Shown here: positions 39,643 to 50,639 of the stretch, in pieces | How the letters are laid out: every line of letters begins with the position of its first letter | Position numbering within the stretch: position 1 is the stretch's first letter | Source of the DNA: Cristatella mucedo | Lineage: Eukaryota; Bryozoa; Phylactolaemata; Cristatellidae | Reading direction: 5' to 3' | Assembly: GCA_009760855.2 (NCBI GenBank) | Contig: WPIO01000005.1 | Coordinates: 7,211,001-7,275,000, forward strand | DNA: 64,000 bases | Translations under genes and position numbers: made by a program | The notes under the pieces: model-generated | Databases searched by the model: none | Seen by the model: only the letters and a program-made list of their open reading frames with translations | Told to the model about the DNA's origin: nothing

Positions 39643-39832
39643 CAGCGGTTCTCAACCTGTGGGTCGTGCGTGAACCCTTTGGGGATCGAACGACTCCTTT
39701 CGCAGGGATCGTCTAAGACAATCGAAAAACATGCACTTCCACATTTTGCACACAATAATTTTATGATTGAGGGTCGCCACAACACTAGAAACTATGAAAG
39801 GCTCGCGGCATTAGGAAGGTTGACAACTACTG
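39643..39832. mobile_element. SPIN-like hAT MITE (nonautonomous DNA transposon)
   Basis: This 190-bp element has terminal inverted repeats CAGCGGTTCTCAACCT and (reverse) CAGTAGTTGTCAACCT, and lies between perfect 8-bp copies of GCCTAGAG (39635-39642 and 39833-39840), as hAT transposases produce. Its internal sequence (TGTGGGTCG, CCTTTGGGGATCGAACGAC, CGCAGGGATCGTCTAAGAC, ATAATTTTATGATTGAGGGT, GCGGCATTAGGAAGGTTGA) is close to my memory of SPIN (OposCharlie) nonautonomous elements. It is internally shortened and moderately diverged, and encodes nothing. Confidence 0.85.
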
Positions 39833-40302
39833 GCCTAGAGCTTACAACACCGAAACTGTGAACCCTCGAGCGACACCCACGCAGACGTCGCAAACTTGTT
39901 AGGAGGTGAGGTCGTCATGTGGTGGGCCCTGTCGGTCAACTGAGGCACAAATGCCACTTGAATGGCAATGTTGACTATGACTGGGCAATGGCCAAGTGTC
40001 CTCAATGGGCAAGGTTGAGCTGCAGCGCTGCGGCCATCTTCTTAGCCTGAGCACGCAGGCCCTAGCAGCATGCAAGCCAACGAAGAAAGCTTTGGCAAGG
40101 AAAGCGTCGTTGCACGCAAACCAGGCCCAGTCACCCGTGGCCGGCATCGGTGGCTGCTCCCGGCAAGGAAAGGTCGAGGAAGTCAGTCGCAGGCAGCAAG
40201 AGTCTCGAACGTGCAGCCAGCAACTTTGCGCATCATCACCGCCCCCTCCTCCTCCTCCCTCCCGACCATGAGCTAACACAGCTCAGCTCAGCTCCTCCTC
40301 GG

Positions 40303-40303
40303 C

Positions 40304-40352
<49 letters not shown>
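40303..40352 (+). repeat. (CCAG)n microsatellite
   Basis: Twelve CCAG units in a GC-rich patch that also holds the possible ATG exon. Confidence 0.95.
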
Positions 40353-40356
<4 letters not shown>

Positions 40357-40571
40357 AGCCCTACCGACGAGCACTCTGCAGCGCAAGACGGCAGTCGGCT
40401 GGTGCCAGCCGGGCACACAGCAGCCACAACAGCAGGGGCTGAAAGGTTGGAAGAAAAGCCAAGAAGAAGAAGAAGCTGAGCACAAAGACAGCTACGGGAA
40501 GGCGGTTGCGACCGACCGACCGACCGAGCTAGCACCACATGGTGCTGCCAGTTGAGTCCAAATCGACTTAC

Positions 40572-40623
40572 AGTAGATAATGTCCACATGCGAGCAGGCT
40601 ACACACGTGCCTCCGTCCTCCAT
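40572..40623 (-). CDS. Possible first coding exon of the RasGAP gene (or an unrelated gene)
   Basis: An ATG at 40623 opens 17 codons (MEDGGTCVACSHVDIIY) and ends at phase 1 on a consensus donor, ACT/GTAAGTCG. Joining it to the 30122 exon is in phase and gives DIIYYSSYDRALDEE. The stretch sits in a GC-rich, CpG-containing patch (40.0-40.8 kb) that could hold a promoter. The frame stays open upstream of the ATG. There is no family similarity to support it, and the 30647 and 31226 candidates compete with it. Confidence 0.28.
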
Positions 40624-41351
40624 GCGACTACGGCTGTGCACTGGTCGGTGGAGCCGAGCCGGCTGGACAGCGGCCGCAGGCAGTGTACTCTCATCCCTTC
40701 ACCTGGTGCCAGATCGGCCTGGGCCAGGCTGCCTGCCGTCGGCCGGTTGGGGGAGGGGTCTCAGCAGTGCTAGCTAGCAAACAGAGCCGGCTGCTGGGGA
40801 GCATCACGAAGAGGCTGCAGCCAGGCTGCCCTCAAGACCCTGTTGTAGCTGGCTGATGGTGAAATGGCTGTTTGTCCTTCAGGTGGCCGCCTGGCTGCGA
40901 TCAAGTGCCATAGACTAGACAACAGCCCCTTTACCTATAAGCCATGCCCTCAGGAAGCACTGGGGGGGGGGAGGAGGGAGGGAGGAGGGCTGGAGGGAGA
41001 GAAGCCGTTAGGGTTACTCCTTTAATGGGTCACGTGTCATCGGGTGACAGTGATGGATACCACATGGTAGCTAGCTAGACTGCAGCAGTTACTACATCAG
41101 CAGCATCATTAGCATGAGACACGAGACCCGGAGCTAAACCTAAAAGCACGTACACCAAAGGATTTGAGGTTTGTTCAAGACATAGCTAAACTACTAGAGA
41201 AGAGCTGACTGTACGATGCCTAGCGAGACTGGGAGGTAGTTTGGATAGATCGGCCGGAGCAATACACTTCTTAATTGGCAGTCAGTTCAGAAGAATGAGA
41301 TATGGTGTACAGTGCAACTGCGACATTCCACGCCAGACAAGCCAAGCTCTC

Positions 41352-41353
<2 letters not shown>

Positions 41354-41390
<37 letters not shown>
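41354..41390 (+). repeat. (CT)n microsatellite
   Basis: About 18 CT units. A short duplication of CCATCGTATACACCT follows at 41421-41450. Confidence 0.9.
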
Positions 41391-41392
<2 letters not shown>

Positions 41393-41914
41393 CGACCTTT
41401 CCATCTCTCCCAGAGCCCTCCATCGTATACACCTCCATCGTATACACCTAAGCACATTAGCAATTCGGACGCAGTCACTGCTAGGTCAGCACCTCAGTTG
41501 CATGCTGTACCAACAAATTACTAGAACATGGAACCACGAACCAGAGCGGCCGGCAGTGTGGCCTGGTACCTCAGGTTATAACGAGATCAGAGCTACTGAG
41601 GCAGGTCTGCTCAAGTAATCTTAGACTCTGTAGTGCAACATTCTGTTTACTTTCGTGCTACAAAGCCAGACAGCTTGGGCTTGAACCAATTCCGAATGGC
41701 AAGCTAATGACTCTTTAGAACCTTGAATGCTTGCCACTGGCACGATTGCACACAATTACAAAACAGCAGCCAGAAAACACATGCACAGAAATCGGTCAGT
41801 GGGATGGCCTATGCTTTTTTAGTTTAGGCCCAATTTATGAGTGCTCATGATTAAGATACAATACAACTCGACTTCACTAAGAAAACAAAAAACCTTGCTG
41901 ACAGCTGTACTGCT

Positions 41915-42390
41915 ACCAAATTATGGAGCTCCCTCCTAGCAGGTCTCCTTGCTCGTGTAGTAAGATGCTTATAGATGGTGGAAAACTCACAGCTAGATCG
42001 TCGGTCGTAAAAATTGCAATCGCCACATTACACCAGTTCTCTCTGACAAGCAGTGGCTGCCAATCGAGCAGCACATCAACTTGAAAGTCTTTTACAAAAT
42101 TGCAGGTCCGTTCATTCTCCTGCTCTGGCTTACCTAACTGTCTGTAATAGTTACACCGGTTTGCCCACTCCTGTGACTTAGGCCGTTTAGTCGCTAGCCG
42201 ATCACAAATCCTTGGGAGACTGTATCCTCGATTCATACAAACATACAGCCTGAAACTCGTTATCGAGTGACAAGATGACATCCCCTGACTTGATGTAATC
42301 TAAAGTAAAACTAAAAACCACTGTTCCTCACAGCACATGCATTGGCCATGCGATTCCTCCTTGATGTACTTACAAATGCTACCGTTACAA
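41915..42390 (+). mobile_element. LINE family A, C-terminal fragment
   Basis: The stretch corresponds to the RT C-terminus of family A: GCAGGTCTCCTTGCTCG, AACTCACAGCTAGATCGTC, then GGCTGCCAATCGAGCAGC (WLPIEQ) and the 3' segment up to CGATTCCTCCTTGATGTACT. It has no open frame and lacks a recognisable 3' tail repeat. Confidence 0.7.
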
Positions 42391-42539
42391 ACATTAATAT
42401 CTTTAATGACTTTATATGGTTCAATTCCAACCTAAGTGAGGTTCCTAGAAAAAATCTAGTTGTCTTACAGCTGTCTTACTTTTGTCTTACATACCAGGCT
42501 CTACAAACCTATATTAGAGCAGTGGCCACCAGGCCAGCA

Positions 42540-42706
42540 AGAGTTGGTTTGGTACAGCGGTTAAGGTGCTCGGCCCCGGGACCAAGGTCTGGCTGAGGTC
42601 GTGGGCTCGAGCCCACGTGAACTATGAAGCCCCTCGAGCACATGTAAAGTGCCTGAATAGAGATTACGTTCGCTTGGGGTGCTATACAAATGAATTATAT
42701 TTTTTA
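42540..42706 (+). mobile_element. SINE family 1 with 20-bp insertion
   Basis: AGAGTTGGTTTGGTACAGCG GTTAAGGTGCTCGG, ACCAAGGTCTGGCTGAGGTC, GTGGGCTCGAGCCCACGTGA, then GTAAAGTGCCTGAATAGAGA and GGGGTGCTATACAAATGAAT plus T-rich end. A segment with a second AGC-CCCTCGAG motif is duplicated after the B box. Confidence 0.85.
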
Positions 42707-43247
42707 AGAGCCAAGCGTATGGGTACAGCAGACCGAATAAGTCTCAGCAGCATGATGAGTGAGAGTTAATGATGGCCTACTCCACAGGTTTATTAGGTCG
42801 CCCCTCTGTAACAAGTGTTGACGAATCGCCACACGTAGCTATTTCAACACCAACAACGGTCCATTGTAAATGCACTCCAACGTGCCACGTGGGCAGAGAA
42901 GAAGGAGAAGAGCTAACCAAGTGTCCCCGAGGTTTTCAATGACACATTACAAAGCCAAGACTGTAGTGCAGTGCATAGTCGGTCGTCAAAGCACGCACGG
43001 CAGCTCGCACAGCTGGTGACCCCCCCTAGCACAAGTCAGGGCCCAGCACGCAAAGCCACTGACCAAAGCTCCTGCTGCTGTACGCGACACTCGAAGGAGC
43101 CCTTCAGCTGCAATGATGCACCCTTTCATGCACTCTTTTCGTTCTGCTTGGTCACACAAATCAGCAGCAGCAGACATCCATGTTGGGCAGTTCATCAAGG
43201 TTTTGCAGCCAACAAGCACAGGCACAGGTCAGCAGCATGCATGCCTG

Positions 43248-43276
43248 AGCAGCAGCAGCAGCAGCAGCAGCAGCGC
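43248..43276 (+). repeat. (CAG)n microsatellite
   Basis: Nine GCA/CAG units in a GC-rich patch with a long ATG-less frame. Confidence 0.9.
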
Positions 43277-43484
43277 GCCTGAGCAGGCTGCTGGAGCGCA
43301 CGGAGAAGTGGCCTTTCGGCAATAATCTCGTAACTAAACGCAACCGGTCAAAACGACACCTGCCTCCCGGCAGCGAGCGATTCCAAACTAAGCCCACTGA
43401 TCGTTGCTGGCAAATCCCAGATGATGTCAATGCTACCCGGCTGTACCTGCTCGTCGGGGGCATGGATAACATGATGCCTAGCTG

Positions 43485-46454
43485 ACGATGACTTTCACGT
43501 CAGAACAAGCGGAGGCGGCAACCGTGGCGGCAGCAGCAGAGGATGATGGGGCGAGCTGATAGGAGTGGGCTTGACTCGCGCGAAGGCTCGAGCTAGATCA
43601 AGGCAGCACTAGCGGCAGGAGGCTCATTGTGTCGCAGCAGCTTAGGCTGGACGGAGAGAAGCGCTGGGCAAACACCGGGCGCTTAGCTTTCAGGATCATT
43701 GCACTGTCACCGAAGGGTGAACAGAAGCTGTTGTGCGACCACGAGCTGCCGGCTGAGAGGGCACTGCACAATGACCAAGCTGCATGTCCTTGGGCAAGAC
43801 AGCACAAAGGCAGACAGGGCCACATTTATTAATTTCGCTTGCCTCGGCACAAAAGGCACTGACAGGGCAAGCTTCCATTCCAGCTACTACCTCGGCTTGT
43901 CAGATCCAGTGAGCTCTGAACTAGCCAGTACAGTTCCATGCAGGTTCCCAGACAAAAACCACACCTCCGGCAGGCTGAGTCATCATAGACATTGTCCCAG
44001 TATATCTAGCCGTACCGTTTACCAGGCAGACATGTTAGACTGGGATCTCCTAGCCTAATCAAATGGCTTCTTGAAAAAAAATTGGCCTTTGATTATACAG
44101 AGAAGCTCTGTACGACGCAGCCACAAACCGTCCATTGAGCATACAGGCCTGCTGCTACATGGCAATGTTCAACCAATCACCTTTTCAAATAAACTCGGCC
44201 TATACTTCACCGTGAACAGCTCAAAAGAATGGCACCGATGCCTTCCACTCCAGTGTCCGAAGCTGCAGCTGTGAGCAAACACATAATCTTTCGGCTACAT
44301 GATGTTTCGGCTGTTATTTCGACTATAAGTGGCACCATTGGCCACTGTGCCCAGTCAGCAGGACCAGACTGGAAGCCCACACCAGCCCAGCAGCAGTGGC
44401 TTGCAGCTGCATGAAGCAGTCAGCGGCACATTGCCGTGAGCAGAAAGAGACCGTGCACGCACGGCCCGCAAGCCAGCATACGCACGCCCGCCGCTGCTAC
44501 TCGGGCAACGGCCTAGCCTTGTCAACGGCTACAGCTGCAGCTTGCAGACGGCGAAGACGCCATACGTGGCCGAGGTTCTCGTGGCCGCTCGGGAGCCAGG
44601 CAGTACCTCTGCAGCCAGCGACTGGCAGGGGGGAAGGGGCGCCTCGACGCCTCGCTCGCGCGACTTACTGTGCCTAGCGACCGGCTCGTCGTGGGAGAAG
44701 AGTCGGCACTATTCGGCCCTTGCCGCGGTGGCGAGCAGCCACCACGGCAAGAGCCCAGGTCTCCTGCCTCGAGCAGAGCTCTAGCTGCAGCTCGGCTGCT
44801 TCCGGCAGCAGCACAAGCACAGGAGCCTTCTCCAAGCACCCCCCCCCCCCCCCCCGGTAATTATTTCATCCGACTGGCAGAGTTCGAAGGGATGCTCAGC
44901 AATTACCACGCCAACTGGTGAGCTATTCCTTCAGCTATTAGAGATTGATTGATAAGTCGACGCTGATTTCTGAGTGGGCAGAGGGCAGCCGAAGGCAGTG
45001 ACTGGTCAAAAGACCAAAAATGCTTTATTGGCACAGCAAGTAAGCAAGCAGGAAGGCCTGGATAAGACTATGTATGTGGTAAACTTGCCGGGCCCAAACT
45101 AGAAACTTAGTCGGGCAATCACTTGCTAGTCAGCGCCAAGCAGAGGCAACTGTTGGAGTGATACGCAGGCGGTTGGCTGCTGTGTATCGTCACAGGCATG
45201 CCTCAGGGGCAGACATGGTGCCTGATTTTAGGCAAGGCTTTAATGATGCTATAGAAACTGTCACAGCCAACTAGTCAGGGACAAATGGTCGAGTCTGGTG
45301 ACAGGCCATGGAATGCAGTGCACACTGCATCGTCATGAGCAGGGGAGAGGTCAAGTGGAAAGAGCTAAAGTCACGTGTGGAGAGCAAAAGTCACTAGGGC
45401 ATTGGTGGCACTGATTTGTTTTTGTGTGAATAATAATAATAATATTGCATTATAGGCACTTTACATATGATGTAAAGGAAGCATGATCAAATAATTAGTG
45501 ATAACATGCACAATGTCAACAAGCATATGGTGTCCCTAGAACTGCTTTAGCCCAACAAAGCACCTGCGACCAGCAGATCAGTTAACCAGGACTTTTTCAG
45601 GAACCTAGAAGTGGACCTAGTGTCGGTTTTAAACAAACTAACTAACCAAAGGTATATTGTGTAACATTTTTCCTATGCCGGCGCAGCTGAGCAAGACATC
45701 GGGCAAGGCTTCCTTCGAGTAATGACGAATTGCTACTTGTAACAGCTGAGTGGTTGGGAGCCAGAGGTCTAACACAAGCAGCTTAACGATTTAGCTTAAC
45801 GATTTACTAAAATCGCTGTGGATTGGTAATCCCAATGCAATTGCATTGCAACAATCGGTAGTCAAAAGGACACCTTAGTTGTCAGCAATTAATGAGGACT
45901 ACGGCAGTCAATTCAACCAATAAGAGCAGCCCACTGCCTGCGGACTTGCTTCGCTGAGTCATAGGAGTTCCATCACGGAAGACAACGCTGCACCATCTTG
46001 CCACTTGACGGAAGTTCGTCCTCTTGCCATACGATGCAAGTGCGCTATCTAGGGCAAGGTGAACTTTCTCGCTTTAATTAATAGAGATTGATCATTTAAA
46101 CCCGAATCTGTGTCTGACTAAGGAAATCCAGGAACAACATTTGCATAGCATAAACAATTTTTGAGGTGACTTTAAAGTTATTACCGATGGGTTGCATCTG
46201 TTTCACAACCTCTTGGAAGGGTTTAAGTGTGACTAGTCCAACAATCCTGTAGCCGACCGGTTCAGAACGGTGGTTAGGCACTCCAATGAGACCGGCTCAG
46301 AAGCTGCAGGCAAGACACCTGACCAGGCCCCCTGCCCCATATGGCATTTGGCACCCTATGAGGGCTGATCCAGAAGTGCTGTCCTGCAGGCCGGGCATGT
46401 CGCTTGGAGGAGCTTGGTAACCAGAGCCTGAAACCCCATGCCTATGACAGCCTG
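43485..46454. other. GC-rich patch then gene-free DNA
   Basis: 43.5-44.9 kb is GC-rich with overlapping frames on both strands, a minus-strand consensus donor at 44668/44669 (GTAAGTCG) and a poly-C run. No frame has recognisable similarity. 44.9-46.4 kb holds only a LINE-A tail. Confidence 0.45.
45430..45537 (-). mobile_element. LINE family A 3' tail, internally deleted
   Basis: (AAT)n at 45430-45445 is followed by TAGGCACTTTACATATGATG, the GCATGATC block and ACATGCACAATGTCAACAAG of the 3' untranslated region. The GAGAACTTAATCTC half of the tail stem is missing. Confidence 0.65.
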
Positions 46455-46535
46455 CCCAGTCATGCTGCACAAGTAAAGCGCCAAGAAAGAGCTTAGGTTC
46501 ACTTAGGATGCCGTACAAATGAAATATATATAAAT
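46455..46535 (+). mobile_element. SINE family 1 tail fragment
   Basis: ACAAGTAAAGCGCCAAGAAA GAGCTTAGGTTCACTTAGGA TGCCGTACAAATGAAATATA. The tRNA head is not recognisable upstream. Confidence 0.6.
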
Positions 46536-47002
46536 ATATATTGCCAGAAAAAGCTGTTAGCCCCCCTAACCGTAGGCCTGCAGATGAGTGCCCCTAACTG
46601 CTGCCCCCAAATCCTAAAACTATGCTGCTGCAGCTCTTCTGACTGTCACAAGGCTGGGCTAATTAGCCCCTCTCTAGAAACTCGAGAGCCTGCTAGGGTG
46701 AGCCTCCTGAGCTCCCACGGACAGGCTAACTGCATGCAGTACGTGAGACTAGAACTTTCTGTTTGACCAACATGCAGATGACAGTGCAGGCAGGCAAATA
46801 AAGGTTGGTCTCGGACCCGAGATTGGGATGCTCTGGCTAATACCAATGCCCTGCGGGTCACTCTCATCATAGGGCATTAGATGATGTGACAGAGTAGCAA
46901 TAAAAGGGGCAACTTTATTAACCAGTCACCAGTGGCTGCAGAAAGCGACACATCTGTCCCTGGGGATTGCTAGGCATTGCATTGGCCGGCTACTGCCACG
47001 AA

Positions 47003-47490
47003 CAGATGTAATGTATCTCCATCTGTAACTCCACAAAGTCATAAAGACTATGTGGGTGTGGGTGCAGGAGAGTTTTGTATAGCACATTCACAGCCTAAGC
47101 GACTTTTGGTATGCATTCGGTAGCCAACAGATTTCGTCTCACACAACAAAGAGAAAGTGGGAAGCATAGCAGAGTCAGAAGAGCAGTTGAGGTACTAAGT
47201 AGCATGGAAGTAGCAGCTCAGGACCACTGAAAAGTATGAGCCATAGTCGGCAGCGGGATAGTAGTTGTCGTTGCTTGAGAATTGTGGAAGCGAGTTCCAC
47301 AGCCAAGGACTTGCAGAGCCGAAGCTTCTGTGGCCAACGGTCTTTAAGCGGAGGAATGGAACAGCTAATTTATTGTCCACGCAGGACCTGAGGGCATGCA
47401 GAGGCTGATGCAGGTGCAGCAGTTCAGCTAGGTATGGAGGATCCAAGCCGCGGCTGGCCTTGTGGGTCAGCGTAAGAACTGCCACACGCC
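47003..47490 (-). mobile_element. LINE family B 3' end
   Basis: An open minus-strand frame reads VLTLTHKASRGLDPPYLAEL and LRSCVDNKLAVPFLRLKTVG, then WNSLPQFSSNDNYYPAADYG. It ends at the same 3' terminus as the other family B copies (ATCTCCATCTGTAACTCCAC). Confidence 0.85.
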
Positions 47491-47576
47491 ATCACAAGAA
47501 AGGTAGCAAATGCTGTGCGAAACGATAAGCCGAGTTCAGCAAATGGCTACTTCGAGCTTTGAAACTGTTTCCTATA

Positions 47577-47790
47577 ACAATAATAATAGTTTATTTGACT
47601 AGTGCTCCAAGAGAACTAAATCTCTATCCCGGCGGTTTACCACTGGCTACATGTGAATCAATTACCAAGGACAAGTGACATACACGGTATCATGAGCTTA
47701 GACAAGCATGACAAAGCATATAGGCACCATGCAAGCATAGAAGACAAGTTCTCTCGGGTGAGGAGAAAGCTGACCGGAACAGGTGCGTTT
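47577..47790 (-). mobile_element. LINE family A-related 3' end
   Basis: AATAATAATAGTTTATTTGA is followed by CCAAGAGAACTAAATCTCTA and a TTTACC block, then a diverged 3' untranslated region (TGACATACACGGTATC) reaching GACCGGAACAGGTGCGTTTT, the reverse complement of the AAAACGCACCTG end of the coding region seen near 28900. Confidence 0.6.
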
Positions 47791-49169
47791 TAGCTTTGAC
47801 TGACTTTGGCTTTAGCTACAGTAGTACTGAAGTTGGAGGTGAGCAGGACGGCATGTCTGTTGAATGGATGGCTGCTGGTGGCGCCACACTGCTACTCAGG
47901 AACAGCATGTGACACAAACGCAATCTACTTGCTTCCTTAGGGCCAACCGGCATTTCTGAGGGGGCTGATCATCTGATCCCAGGAGAAAACAACAGTACTT
48001 GGCAGCTGACCAGACATATTGAAATACTTTGACAAAAGACTAGCCTGGCTAGCCAAACATTTACCTTACAAGGCTTATCTGTTGACTTATTGCAACAGTT
48101 GCACCGATTGTAGACCAGGATTTCTGCCATTAAGACATGCCAACACGACTGGGGGGGCCTTCCTGTTTCTTCTGATTGAAGAAACACAGGCGTCTGGATT
48201 TTCCGTGTCTATAGTCCGAAGAATCCCGAAAAGCTGCTCCATCCTAAGGGCTCTGGCAACGCTGACAGGTTCTGCTAAAAACGTGGCCTCTAGGGACCTC
48301 AAGCAATAGCTAGAACTAGCAACTAGCAGACACGATTGATGATGGCTTTGATACCTACACAGATACTTATCAATGCAGACCCAAATATGCCCAGCATTAA
48401 GCAACAGCTCCATAAAGGATTTTGATTAAAACTTGTGGCTGGTTTGTTTGCAACAGAGTTACCATAGTTGCCATCGATACTAGGTTAGTGCTAACATCAA
48501 TGTTACAGGGTGGATGTATGTTGACGTTTTGGTCGAAGAGGATATAGACAAAAACTAATTTTTCAGGCTCCTCCCCCAAGGCATTCTCCTGTCCATATGT
48601 ATTACCGGTTCGGCAAGCGATACCGAGCAATGAGCAATTTCCAGGCCATTGCCGAGCGAGGAGCACTCGATTCTGAGAATACAAGATCCTTAGCATGCTA
48701 GGGTCTACAGTGAGAGCAGAGGCTGATTTTTTTATGAACTAATTTTATTATGTAGCTTTTATTTGCTAATTATGCATTATGAAGTCTCCTGTTTGGGGCC
48801 ACAACGAGTGCTTAATAGGCTGTTTGTCAAAGTCACTGCATGCAACAGTAACACGACACCAAAAAATCGCCTCACTTTAACAGTGTAAGCCAATCAATCC
48901 GGAGAGTAAATGCTGCCAACTCAGTGCAACAGAAGAGCTTGGAGCCAGGCATAAAGACTGGCTTTAATTGGTTATGCACTGCTGCCATCATCACTCTGAA
49001 TGATGCTAAATGCAAGCAGGTAATCAAGAAATTCATTCGATATAAATAACCCAATTACTGTATGGATTTGGCTAGGACTGATCTATTGCCCACGTTTTCA
49101 GAACTAGTCACGACAGCTTCATTCCCTGCTTAAGGTTTGACTAACTCTCCTTTGACCTTTCAAATGTAC

Positions 49170-49625
49170 GCCTCACGTTGTAGAAGGGACGGCGCAAAGA
49201 TAGCTGAGCTATAGATGGTGTACAAGAACGGGATTTCATAAATGAGTCATTATTTTAAATTTGCGTTGCATCACAATGATATTAATGGTTGATTAGAGGT
49301 GAACTTTGTAGTGCCACCTGACCTGAAGGGCCTTCAGAGCACCCTAAGTCATGTTGTAATGATTTGATAGAGTGCATCATTCCACAGGTGGTAAGTATCA
49401 TGAGGGGGCCTGTCTTGCCGACCTTTACATGTCAGCATTGGGCCTTGACCTGTAGCTCTAGCAGATGAATTAACTTAACTGTCAAGGCCTGACGGTTGTG
49501 CTCACTATCAAAAACGACACCAAGGTTGCGAACAGAGTCCTAAGACCGTATCTGTGTCCTATCTGATATGAAAACCCTGAATATTAGATACTAGACTTCC
49601 TGCCCAATAACAGAAGCCCCGTCTT
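49170..49625 (-). mobile_element. LINE RT fragment, degraded
   Basis: The minus strand holds a GTTCGCAACCTTGGTGTCGT segment (VRNLGVVFDS-like reading) followed by a block resembling the region after it in family B. No frame is intact over more than about 20 codons. Confidence 0.5.
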
Positions 49626-49682
49626 AATATCAGTGCTACTTAACATCCAAACCTTGATGTCAGCCAATCTCAATTCCAGATC

Positions 49683-49840
49683 ACTAGATAAGGCGGTTGC
49701 TTTTTATGACCTCGGTCCTGAAGTCATGGGTTCGAATCCTGCAGTGAACGATACTTTATTGCCACTGCAAGCAGCTGCGATAGCCGTAAAGGCTCTTCTG
49801 TCACTATACAAAAGAGGCTATTGATCAACTTGTATTTTTT
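49683..49840 (+). mobile_element. SINE family 2
   Basis: TAGATAAGGCGGTTGC, GAAGTCATGGGTTCGAATCC, CTTTATTGCCACTGCAAGCA, GCGATAGCCGTAAAGGCTCT and AAAAGAGGCTATTGATCAAC then TATTTTTTC. It is collinear with the 62.2-kb copy. Confidence 0.85.
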
Positions 49841-50006
49841 CTTTGTTTAGAAAAATTACAGATGAAGCTGATATTGCACGGGCTATCTACACTACTCAGA
49901 CCACCGATAGTCAGCAGATACAAAAACAGACAGGCATGCAGGCTCCATTACTACACTTCTCAATACTCAATGCATATATATATAATATATATTATAATAT
50001 ATATAT

Positions 50007-50039
50007 ATATATGCATATATATATGCATATATATATATA

Positions 50040-50070
<31 letters not shown>
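50007..50070 (+). repeat. (TA)n with ATGCAT interruptions
   Basis: AT-rich simple DNA adjoining a SINE-1 tail. Confidence 0.9.
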
Positions 50071-50074
<4 letters not shown>

Positions 50075-50210
50075 CATTTGTATATCGCTGTAGGAGAACT
50101 TAATCTCTATTCAGGTGCTTCACCTATGCCAGGGGGCTCGAGCCCACGACCTCAGCCAGACCTTGGTCTGGGCAAGCACCTTAACCGCTGGACCAAACCA
50201 GCTTGCATAG
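50071..50210 (-). mobile_element. SINE family 1
   Basis: The minus strand reads AAGCTGGTTTGGTCCAGCGG TTAAGGTGCTTGCC, GAGGTCGTGGGCTCGAGCCC, GTGAAGCACCTGAATAGAGA and TAAGTTCTCCTACAGCGATA. Its tail meets a 60-bp (TA)n tract, as in the 2.8-kb copy. Confidence 0.85.
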
Positions 50211-50639
50211 CAATATGCTTAGTGTTTTGGGAAGCACAGGTAGTTTATACAAAAATTTACTAATACTATTGGGTACACCGATATGCTTTGGTTTGTTTTC
50301 CTTACATCAGTGCTGAGTATCAATGCACTGAGAAGAAAAGCTAATGAAACATCCTGAGGTAAATATCACATACCCAATACACCAATCTCATGAAGAAAAT
50401 GAACAAAAATGTTATATACAGATTAAACAGAGATTCTTACATCGCAAAAGAATAGCTGCACTGGGAGCTACTGATCAGAATTAATAATACACAAATTCTA
50501 GGCTGGCTCTTGTTAAAAAAAGGATAACAGAGCAGAGATATTATTGCTCATTCACACTAAACTGTGACCGATCTCTTATCGACTGAAATGCGATGCAACA
50601 TACTTAAGCAGAGTTTAGAGCTGCGAATGCGAGTAACCG

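Noticed and set aside
44669-44708. Possible minus-strand exon CRLFSHDEPVARH with donor GTAAGT
   Set aside because: It would join the 30122 exon in phase, but its acceptor lacks a pyrimidine tract and no family similarity is seen.
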